A stretch of 64,000 nucleotides of DNA from contig NZ_CAKJTG010000016.1 of assembly GCF_917563885.1 (NCBI RefSeq), positions 1 to 64,000 of the forward strand, read 5' to 3'. This stretch comes from Pseudoneobacillus rhizosphaerae. GTDB lineage: Bacteria; Bacillota; Bacilli; Bacillales; Cytobacillaceae. Below the pieces are notes generated by a model. The model was not told where the DNA came from. It worked only from the letters and a program-made list of their open reading frames with translations, and did no database searches. Shown piece by piece: positions 52,990 to 60,306 of this stretch. The first letter of the stretch is position 1; each line of letters opens with the position of its first letter. The position numbers and the translations under genes were made by a program.

Positions 52990-54441
52990 TTAGACCGTAA
53001 CTACTTCATTTCTTTCTATACTTATTTCTTCACCGTTATCATTTAGTAAAATATACTCTTCGCCATTTTTTGCTTTCTTAAGTATTTCGACGGCTTCCAC
53101 TGAATACAACCTTAAAATGGATTTTCCATGCCTTAATCCAAAATAATATCTGTTGTTTCCAGATTTGATATTGAAGCCAGTATCAATGCTGATTCTTTCA
53201 ATTAATCTATTAGCATAGTTGAAATGCTCATATCCTAGTTCGCGTGCAACATCTGTTAATCTATATGGATACCTTAACATCACAGTTTCCGGATCAGTAA
53301 TAGTTCCAATACCTAAAACTGTAACACTTTGATTACCTTCTAATAATTCAGGATTAATCTTCCTGAAACCAATTTTTTCTGCTAATGAGTTTTCATTTTC
53401 TGTACTTCTCATAGTTACATAATCAACGGATAATTCTGAAATCGATTTACTCTTTATGATGTTATAAACCATATCCTGAAAGTCTATTAATGCATTTACC
53501 GATGAAACATCTTCTTGATATAAGTTATCAAAAAGTGGTTCAAAGGAATTTAACTTTATATAATTTACTCTTATATTTTTACCTTCTTCTAGTGGAATAT
53601 TTTTATCCTGTGGTGGTCGTTCATCAGGACTGATGGAATCCTTTGACCAGTCAATGAACCAAATGTTATCCACAATTTCATCGGGACTTTCAGTGACTAT
53701 TCCGACAATATCAGATAAAATACTTTTAATATTATCATCGGAAACGGAATAACCTAAAAAAATAATTGGATGTTCCATAAAATAAGTAAGAATTTTAGCA
53801 GTTAAATATTTTTGCTTTTTTTCAAAACTCTTATAATCCTCATTTGAAATTATTATTTCATTCGGCTTTTCCATACAACCGTGTATTTTTAAAATCCTTC
53901 CTATTTTTGTAGCATCCTTAGATTTTACCACCTGTTGTCCAACAATAACTTGATGCTCAGGAAAAATCCCCTCTAATAGTTTATCGTAATTAGTAGTAAT
54001 TATGGCATGAGGTTGAAGTTTTTTTAGTAGCTCGATTTCAGATTGATACCTATGTCCCTCTAGATTAAAATCACTCATCAATCGTTCAAATACCTTTCTG
54101 ATTTGATATTTCAGAAACAAGCTCTTATCAGAACCTTCATAAAGGTCTTTAGGGTATATTTCTTCTTCAAATTGTTCCCAAGCAAAATCTTTATAGTAAT
54201 CAACAAGTAGAGAGGCTAATTCAGGAAGACTAGAACTATTTTGTTTAAAATAACCTATTGGATGTTTAATGTTTGGATTATGTTCAATTAGAGTTTTTAA
54301 TAATTCCTCCCAATTGGGAGCATCAAGGTATCTGCGTGAAATTCCAGTACCTACAAAAAGAATGGGTCGAGTACCACTATCATTTAGGGTCCACTGTAAA
54401 TTTCGAAATGATTCTTCTAAATATTCCATATAATTACTCAA
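52990..54441 (-). CDS. SIR2-domain protein with C-terminal HTH-like region (putative defence NADase)
   Basis: A 483-residue protein. Residues 1-260 form a SIR2-like NAD-binding domain: FVGTGISRRY (the GAGxS site), ITTNYDKLLE with the catalytic-type Asn and Asp, ILKIHGCMEKPNEIIIS with the key histidine, and IFLGYSVSDDNI. The C-terminal 150 residues contain a stretch that looks like a helix-turn-helix (RLTDVARELGYEHFNYANRL). Many such proteins deplete NAD+ on phage infection. It starts at TTG after AAGGGGGA and is alone on the minus strand. The defence role is inferred from the domain and the location. Confidence 0.75.
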   Translation of the reverse strand: MSNYMEYLEESFRNLQWTLNDSGTRPILFVGTGISRRYLDAPNWEELLKTLIEHNPNIKHPIGYFKQNSSSLPELASLLVDYYKDFAWEQFEEEIYPKDLYEGSDKSLFLKYQIRKVFERLMSDFNLEGHRYQSEIELLKKLQPHAIITTNYDKLLEGIFPEHQVIVGQQVVKSKDATKIGRILKIHGCMEKPNEIIISNEDYKSFEKKQKYLTAKILTYFMEHPIIFLGYSVSDDNIKSILSDIVGIVTESPDEIVDNIWFIDWSKDSISPDERPPQDKNIPLEEGKNIRVNYIKLNSFEPLFDNLYQEDVSSVNALIDFQDMVYNIIKSKSISELSVDYVTMRSTENENSLAEKIGFRKINPELLEGNQSVTVLGIGTITDPETVMLRYPYRLTDVARELGYEHFNYANRLIERISIDTGFNIKSGNNRYYFGLRHGKSILRLYSVEAVEILKKAKNGEEYILLNDNGEEISIERNEVVTV

Positions 54442-54983
54442 TCAAATCCCCCTTATATTAATTTCCATTATAGTTAAATTATAGCAGTAAGTAGTGTTAT
54501 ATTATGCATCTATTCATTTAATCAAAAAATAATATAGTAGATTTATAAAATAAAATTCACAAAATATACTTTTTTATCTTCTTCTTCTTGAAGTTTGACT
54601 ATTATATATTGTTTTGAAAAAATTAATCTCTTTATGTCAATACATTAAGTGTCAGGTACCAGGTACTGAAAAATAGGCATAACATTGGTTTGGTTTGTGT
54701 GGAAAATACATAATCAGTTCTAGTATATATTAAGAATCCATCCCTTATCACTATTCGAATAATCTCGTTTCAGATTATGTTTCACAAGTGGTTATTTGGG
54801 AGCATTTATGTGCTATATTATTTGAAAGAGAAGCAGAGTGGTTGTTCCCTATAGCGAACAGCGCCTTTAACAAAGGTAGGAAAATTAAGGTTGCCTTCGT
54901 TTTTTTGTTGGAAAGATACGAAAGAAACCTCTTACCAGGTTTTTTTTAGCTTTATGCGTTAAAGTCTAGGCAGGGAGCGATAT
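54442..54983. other. AT-rich gap with repeat scraps
   Basis: It holds a dispersed-family scrap TTAAGTGTCAGGTACC at 54648 and a weak hairpin near 54867-54910 followed by a T-run. I see no gene. Confidence 0.5.
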
Positions 54984-55397
54984 ATGGTAGTTAGTAAACT
55001 AAGATGGGCTGAAAAGAAAAAAGCTGACATAAAGAAGAAAATTACACAATTAAAAAAAGATTATGGAAAAGCTGAAGATAAATCAAAGAGGAAAAAAATT
55101 AGAAGGGAAATAAAGAAGTTACAAGATTCGATACCAGGTCTTAATAGGATAATTCACCAAAATTCTAAAGACACGGTTCGTGATCAGAAAGAAGAAAGTC
55201 GAAGAGAAGAAGTACAAAAACATCAACAAGAAGCCGAACTTGCAAAACTAATAAAACAAGACTTAGAAAAACGTAAAACTAAAACCATTGTATCAGTACA
55301 AATGAAGGACAATAGTGAAAAGTCTAATAAAGTATGTCCTTCTTGTGGAGTTCCATATAATTATAGTTCCGGCTTTAGTAGATGTAGATGTACTTAA
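54984..55397 (+). CDS. Coiled-coil zinc-ribbon protein of unknown function
   Basis: A 137-residue, very basic protein. Residues 1-105 are predicted as long helices or coiled coil rich in Lys and Glu; the last 25 form a short zinc site, CPSCGVPYN...SRCRC. It is preceded by GGCAGGGAGCGAT. No family recognised. Its position between SIR2 and DUF4062 genes hints at a link with defence. Confidence 0.65.
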   Translation: MVVSKLRWAEKKKADIKKKITQLKKDYGKAEDKSKRKKIRREIKKLQDSIPGLNRIIHQNSKDTVRDQKEESRREEVQKHQQEAELAKLIKQDLEKRKTKTIVSVQMKDNSEKSNKVCPSCGVPYNYSSGFSRCRCT

Positions 55398-55469
55398 ATC
55401 TAGCTAGATACCAACATAAATAAAAAGAATAGCCCTTCTATCATTGAGGGCTAATTTTACTTGCTTGCA

Positions 55470-55508
55470 GGGACAAGGGACAGGTCCCCATGTCCCATCC
55501 CCTTGTCC
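55470..55508. repeat. GGGACAGGT-type dispersed repeat
   Basis: GGGACAAGGGACAGGTCCCC followed by ATGTCCCATCCCCTTGTCC. Confidence 0.75.
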
Positions 55509-55628
55509 TTTCTAAAACTAATCAATATTGTTCTAGGATTTTATATTTGTATAATAACTACAAATTTTTACAAAATTTCCAAAAAAGTTTATACTAGAAT
55601 ATATTTTGGTAGACTTTGGAGTGATTAA

Positions 55629-56786
55629 ATGGCTGGACTAAAAGTTTTTATATCATCAACATGTTATGACTTAGGAATTGTAAGATCACAACTAAGAGCA
55701 TTTCTCAATGTAACTGGTTATGAACCAGTTATGAGTGATTATAACGATATACTGTATGATCCAAGAGAACATACTCATACAAGTTGTATAAATGAAGTTG
55801 CAAATTGTGATATGCTAATATTGCTTATAGGTTCTAGGTTTGGAGGAAAAGGTGTTCCTGAAGCAATAAACAAAATAGATATAGACAGTTTGATGAACGA
55901 AAGTAAAAGTATAGAGAGTTTGATTAAATTAGAAAATTTATCCATCACACAATTAGAAGTTTTAAAAGCAATTGAACAGTCTATTCCGATTTATACATTT
56001 ATTGATCAAAAAGTATACCATGACCATGAATTTTATGAAAAGAATAAGAGTAATAAAGATATAATTAGTCGTATTCATTTTCCATCAATTGAAAAACAAG
56101 AGACTGCTGAATATATATTTAATTTTATTAACTTTGTAAGGTTAAGAACTAAGGGGAATAATATATTTCAATTTAATAAGATACAAGATGTTGAAGAAAT
56201 ATTAAAGAAACAATGGTCAAGTTATTTTCAAAGGTTATTAAACGAACAAAGATATTTAGAAAAAGAGGCTAGACAATATGAATCACTTAGTCAACAATTT
56301 GAAGATTTAAAGGCGGCAATTTTGACAACTATTGGCACTAGTAATGAAAAAGAGGTAGCAAGAGGTGTTGTTAGATTTAGAAAGTTAGTTGACTTCCTAG
56401 TTGGTATACAAGTATCTGACTTTAGTTATATAAAACAAACAAAAGATAATTGGGATATGATATTAATAGTTGCTGGAATTAATAAAGTTTTAGATCTTTC
56501 AAAACTCAATAATGACACCCATCGTATTTTAAGAGCCCGTACTATTCTACTAAAAGAAGACGAAACTTTTTATGAAGTTAGATTTCACAGTGATTTTATT
56601 TATGATTTATCACTCGATTGGGATTCATTTATTAAATTATCGACTGAAAATAGAAATACCATTATTGATACTTTATTGGAAATGTACAATGGGTCCACTT
56701 TTGTAAAATATCATAATATCCAAATTGAACAATGGCTCAACACAGATCACGATAAGCTTATCATTAAAGACTTTAGAGCTGGATAA
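55629..56786 (+). CDS. DUF4062-domain protein (TIR-like fold)
   Basis: A 385-residue protein whose start, LKVFISSTCYDLGIVRSQLR, is the hallmark of DUF4062, a domain with a TIR/SEFIR-like fold. DPREHTHTSCINEVANCDML and LLIGSRFGGKG continue the domain to about residue 85. A coiled coil follows around 205-235, then a C-terminal domain I do not recognise. DUF4062 proteins often occur in phage-defence loci as sensor or effector modules. The ATG follows TTGGAGTGATTAA. Confidence 0.8.
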   Translation: MAGLKVFISSTCYDLGIVRSQLRAFLNVTGYEPVMSDYNDILYDPREHTHTSCINEVANCDMLILLIGSRFGGKGVPEAINKIDIDSLMNESKSIESLIKLENLSITQLEVLKAIEQSIPIYTFIDQKVYHDHEFYEKNKSNKDIISRIHFPSIEKQETAEYIFNFINFVRLRTKGNNIFQFNKIQDVEEILKKQWSSYFQRLLNEQRYLEKEARQYESLSQQFEDLKAAILTTIGTSNEKEVARGVVRFRKLVDFLVGIQVSDFSYIKQTKDNWDMILIVAGINKVLDLSKLNNDTHRILRARTILLKEDETFYEVRFHSDFIYDLSLDWDSFIKLSTENRNTIIDTLLEMYNGSTFVKYHNIQIEQWLNTDHDKLIIKDFRAG

Positions 56787-56847
56787 ACACTCACTAATAT
56801 TTATTAAAAATTAGGATTGAAGAATAGTAATTAGTAACCTATATGTT

Positions 56848-56893
56848 TTTATAAACCCGCTCATAACATCAATTATAAGCGGGTTTGTTTTTT
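56848..56893 (+). terminator. Terminator after the DUF4062 gene
   Basis: AAACCCGCT...AGCGGGTTT followed by a T-run. The stretch from here to 57278 shows only a further repeat scrap (GTCGGTACCGTACGCC, 56922). Confidence 0.85.
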
Positions 56894-57278
56894 TTGTAAT
56901 AAAGTGTAATTTTTTTGTCGGTACCGTACGCCTTTGATTAATAGCGAAGAAAATGTATAACAGCTTAGTTTAGAGGATTTGCTTTAAACTCTACTTGATT
57001 ATCCTTTAATATATTTTACTTAATCGAGAGGGCTAGTACTAACCATCTTCTCTTTTTATATGGAGCATTTTTTGTGATAGTCGAGGTACTGGTCTTTTGT
57101 TAACTGTCCCTATAAATACTGCGATTTTTGGGACAACGGACTGTACCCTAGTCCCTAAAGGTTCCCTCCTACTTGACAATAAATTTATCGATATCAGTTC
57201 GCTGACGTGCACTTTGTTCAATTCACTAAATAATCTTGTTTGTAACATGAATGAATTAAGTCTTAATTATTATTCACT

Positions 57279-57620
57279 TTAATGTTCAAAAAAAGGACTA
57301 TCATAATTATCATCATCATCAGAATTATTAATAAGTTCATCACATCTTGAATTGAAATAATCAATAAGGACAGTCCAACCATCCGTTAATATTTCGTTAA
57401 ATATGAGTGGTTGTTGTTCAACATTAAGGTTACTATAATTCCATCTTATACCTTCGAGAATTGTTCTTACGATATCCCACTTGTATTTTGAAATCCTAAC
57501 TAAATCATCTTTTCCAAATAATACGAAATTTAATATATAAGTACTGGTATTCTCCTTAATATATCTCCCCCTGTATCTAATTCGTATGTTTTGGGGAGAA
57601 TGTCCTATGAAAATATTAAA
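57279..57620 (-). pseudogene. Unidentified 5'-truncated gene remnant
   Basis: A frame of 113 codons without any start codon at its head reads IRIRYRGRYIKENTSTYILN, then VRISKYKWDIVRTILEGIRW and ends DDDDNYDSPFFEH. The codon use and composition look coding. It begins only a few bases from a dispersed hairpin (57632-57683) and lies downstream of the SLATT remnant on the same strand, so it may be the tail of the same locus. I do not recognise the family. Confidence 0.5.
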
Positions 57621-57631
57621 TTAGCGGCATT

Positions 57632-57683
57632 AAGTGTCAGGCACACCATGTGGACATTTGTCCTTTTGTGGTGCATGACACTT
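57632..57683. repeat. GTGTCAGGCAC-type hairpin at a gene breakpoint
   Basis: AAGTGTCAGGCACACCA and TGGTGCATGACACTT pair around TGTGGACATTTGTCC. It lies between two minus-strand gene remnants, in the typical place of an insertion. Confidence 0.85.
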
Positions 57684-57686
57684 TTT

Positions 57687-58030
57687 TCACATCTTATTCA
57701 ATAAGACATCTAAATGCTGGTAATTCATTTCGAAACTCCCAGCTCTTTCTTTATAATATTTTGTTCCAAGAAACATAGTAAAAAAAGTTAAAGATAAAGA
57801 TAAAATTAATAGCATTTTCGTTACTTGTAAACTAAGGTCTTGATTTGGTATATTGATAAACCAAACAGAGAGGATAAGGACTACTAAAGAATATAAGTTA
57901 GTGACCTTTTAGAAATACACATGTTTCTTTCTTAATCTTTTTGAAGCCCTAATCCTACCTTTCTTGTAATTGATACTCTTCTTCTCAGTTCACTGAACAC
58001 TTCTTCATTTGTAAAGCTACCCACATTCAC
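57687..58030 (-). pseudogene. SLATT-like two-TM effector remnant (CBASS-like)
   Basis: From a GTG at 58030 behind GGAAGGGGAG, the minus strand reads NEEVFSELRRRVSITRK. A frameshift near 57955 continues it as RIRASKRLRKKHVYF, a TAA follows at 57909-57911, then KVTNLYSLVVLILSVWF, a second hydrophobic helix LLILSLSLTFFTMFL and KYYKERAGSFEMNYQHLDVL. The Arg-rich lead, two membrane helices and the ERAxxFxxNY tail are the pattern of SLATT domains, pore-forming effectors paired with nucleotide cyclases. The family call is by eye. Confidence 0.6.
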
Positions 58031-58133
58031 TATTTGTCTCCCCTTCCAACAAAAAAGTATTCGACAAAATTTATCAAAATACCATTAAAGAATATTAATC
58101 CGATGAAACAATAACCATATAACATTCACGGAA

Positions 58134-58152
58134 TAAAGTGCCTAGCACTTTT
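58134..58152. repeat. GTGTCAGGCAC-type repeat scrap
   Basis: AAAGTGC-CTA-GCACTTT with a T-run: an abbreviated member of the dispersed hairpin family, about 50 bp before the CD-NTase remnant. Confidence 0.6.
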
Positions 58153-58201
58153 TTTAGTATATGGACAGCAATTGGAAGTAAAATTCAGAAACCTGGTTTA
58201 A

Positions 58202-58636
58202 AAGAGTAATGTAATAAAACCTCATAAGTTTGTTGAAAGGCTAACAAAAGTGAATCAAGCTAATGGTGGTAAAGTTGTTCCTTTCATTAAGTTATTCAAG
58301 AACATTAATGCAACGCTCCCGTAGTCACGTAAACTATCAGGATATCATATTGAATCACTAGCCATTAATGCTTTTATAAGTCCTGGAGATTATCCTCGTA
58401 CTTATAAATGTATGCATAACCACTTCTGTAAGTATGCTGAAAAGGCTGTTTTAAATCCAATTAAGGACAGCACAGGTAAGTCTGTTCATATTGACGTCTA
58501 TCCAATAGGTAGTAACAGCTTAGAGCGTAAACAGGTAAGTCAAACCTTAAAAATGCTAAAAAAAAAGATTAGTCATGCAGACTCTGCACGCTCTGTATCA
58601 CATCGGAACGGTATTGTATTTGATTTATTAGAATAG
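58202..58636 (+). pseudogene. CD-NTase-like nucleotidyltransferase remnant (CBASS-like)
   Basis: One frame reads KPHKFVERLTKVNQANGG, KVVPFIKLFKNINATLP, a TAG stop (58322), then KLSGYHIESLAINAFISPGD, NHFCKYAEKAVLNPIKDSTG, SVHIDVYPIGSNSLERKQVS and ADSARSVSHRNG to a TAG at 58634. This order matches the C-terminal half of cGAS/DncV-like nucleotidyltransferases (SGYHIESLA; DxTGxxVxID). The catalytic N-terminal half with its GS and DxD motifs is absent. It faces the SLATT remnant, and the pair would be the core of a CBASS-like system. Confidence 0.6.
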
Positions 58637-58707
58637 CAGTTTTAACTTTTTATCAAAGACTTCTATAGTAAGCCAGAATAAGTAAATATCAAGTACTGAC
58701 AAAAATA

Positions 58708-58786
58708 AAATAGAGGGTGTATAAAATACACACTCTACTAATAATTTTTACAAATCTTTGCAATCTTAAATGAGTAAGAATAAAAT
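58708..58786 (+). promoter_or_regulatory. BREX operon promoter and palindrome
   Basis: TAGAGGGTGTA-TAAAA-TACACACTCTA (58710-58737) is an imperfect palindrome that could be a terminator or a regulator site. TTGCAA (58758) and TAAAAT (58781), 17 bp apart, make a good promoter about 45 bp before the first gene of the operon. Confidence 0.5.
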
Positions 58787-58833
58787 AAGAATAGAATAAT
58801 AATTGATAAAGAAACTATTTGAGGTGGTCTTTT

Positions 58834-59085
58834 TTGCAAGTAAAACTTTTTTACAAGACACAAAGGGAGCTCGCGGTATCTCTAAATGGAATTGTAGATG
58901 CCTACTGGAATAATGAAATAAATGAAGATACACTTATCCAAAATGTTCAAGATGTGTACATAAATAATCCAAGTAAAATGCTCAAAGAGGAGGATTTTAC
59001 CAAAGTGTTACAGCAACAGTGTGGAAAAAGAAGGCTTGAAGTAATCGACAGGATTATAAAAGGTGGCGTTGAAATTAGGTCATAA
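58834..59085 (+). CDS. Small protein ahead of BREX genes (TIGR04540-like)
   Basis: An 83-residue soluble protein (YKTQRELAVSLNGIVDAYWN, ending CGKRRLEVIDRIIKGGVEI). The TTG at 58834 is chosen because GAGGTGG lies 6 bp upstream; an earlier TTG at 58819 overlaps that site. Small proteins of this type (I recall family TIGR04540) commonly precede brxA in Bacillus BREX loci. Function unknown. It lies 26 bp ahead of brxA and is clearly in the operon. Confidence 0.7.
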   Translation: MQVKLFYKTQRELAVSLNGIVDAYWNNEINEDTLIQNVQDVYINNPSKMLKEEDFTKVLQQQCGKRRLEVIDRIIKGGVEIRS

Positions 59086-59111
59086 TTATTATTTAGGAAG
59101 GATTTGGAAGT

Positions 59112-59708
59112 ATGACTAAAGAATTAGATTATAGTGCAACACTTACAGGGGCTTCTTTTTTAATGTATGAGTTAAAACAAGTGTTGAAGCTGAAAAAACA
59201 AGGGTTATTAAATGAAGAAATCAAGAAAAAGGTTATAGAGGAAAATGTGTTTGATTATAAGTTCACTTCAAGTTTAAAGCGAAGTGTACCATCTGTAATT
59301 AGAAGGGTAAACGTTTTAGACGAACAACTACAGGAGTGGGTACTTAATAATACATTAGAAGAGAGTAAAATCATAAACCTCTATGCTATTATGAAGACGG
59401 ATAGACTTTTCTTTGAATTTATGAATGAGGTTATCCGAGAGAAGCTAGAAACAAATAACTATCTGCTTGAAAAGAAGGATTTAAACGTATTCTTTATATC
59501 TAAGTCTGAGCAAGACGAGAAAATGGCAAAATGGACTGAACTGACAGTAAATAAACTGAAGCAGGTTTACCTGAAATTACTGTTTGAGGCTGGTTTGCTA
59601 AAGGATAAAAAGACAGGTGTGTTAAATAGACTGTTACTTGATGAAAGTTTAAAGCGTCATCTATCGTATATCGGTGATACAGCTTATTTAAGAGCAATGG
59701 GTGAGTGA
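59112..59708 (+). CDS. brxA: BREX protein BrxA (DUF1819)
   Basis: A 198-residue protein of the BrxA/DUF1819 family (YSATLTGASFLMYELKQVLK; FDYKFTSSLKRSVPSVIRRV). In BREX systems BrxA is a small DNA-binding, NusB-like protein needed for phage resistance. It overlaps the frame of the next gene. GGAAGGATTTGG precedes the ATG. Confidence 0.92.
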   Translation: MTKELDYSATLTGASFLMYELKQVLKLKKQGLLNEEIKKKVIEENVFDYKFTSSLKRSVPSVIRRVNVLDEQLQEWVLNNTLEESKIINLYAIMKTDRLFFEFMNEVIREKLETNNYLLEKKDLNVFFISKSEQDEKMAKWTELTVNKLKQVYLKLLFEAGLLKDKKTGVLNRLLLDESLKRHLSYIGDTAYLRAMGE

Positions 59709-59721
59709 AAGGAATAGAAAA

Positions 59722-60288
59722 ATGGCAAATATTAACCGTAGATTGGACAAGATTATCCCGAAAATTAAAGAGGACAAGTTCATCCAAGGTCGAGGACTTG
59801 GTAATGAGATTAGTTTTTACATCTTTGATTATGAGCCGACAGAGGAATTAGTGGTTCGGGATTACGTGAAGCATATACATAAAGAATTTGGATTTGAAGG
59901 CTCTGGGAGAAAAATCATCGAATTCGATTTATACAAAATGTTGATTGACATTGCCAAAGAGAAGCGGATCTTTGATCGAGTTTTTCAGGTTGAGGAAAAG
60001 CAGGGAAAGGGTGCCCTTTTTAAAGCCATGTCAACCTTTGCCAAGCCTGATATCTTTTTGAGCAAAATAAAAGAGCAATTGGGTGATCACAATGTCGTTT
60101 TTATCACAGGGGTAGGCAAGGTGTATCCATTTGTTCGATCGCACACGATTTTAAATAATCTTCAAGAAGTTATTGATAAGATACCTGTCATTATGTTTTT
60201 CCCTGGCAGGTATGATGGTCAATCACTTCACTTGTTTAACAAGTTCAAGGATGACAACTATTACCGAGCCTTTCCGTTAGTCGATTAG
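59722..60288 (+). CDS. brxB: BREX protein BrxB (DUF1788)
   Basis: A 188-residue BrxB/DUF1788 protein (NRRLDKIIPKIKEDKFIQGR; VVFITGVGKVYPFVRSHTIL; VIMFFPGRYDGQSLHLF). The ATG at 59722 follows GTGAAAGGA at good spacing and gives the usual N-terminus; a GTG at 59701 is less likely. It is a core but poorly understood component of type I BREX. Confidence 0.92.
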   Translation: MANINRRLDKIIPKIKEDKFIQGRGLGNEISFYIFDYEPTEELVVRDYVKHIHKEFGFEGSGRKIIEFDLYKMLIDIAKEKRIFDRVFQVEEKQGKGALFKAMSTFAKPDIFLSKIKEQLGDHNVVFITGVGKVYPFVRSHTILNNLQEVIDKIPVIMFFPGRYDGQSLHLFNKFKDDNYYRAFPLVD

Positions 60289-60306
60289 AGAAGAGGGGGA
60301 TACAAA

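Noticed and set aside
58412..58636. A 74-codon frame starting at an internal ATG as an intact small gene
   Set aside because: The same frame continues upstream through a stop as a CD-NTase-like protein, so it is the tail of a pseudogene; no ribosome binding site precedes the ATG.
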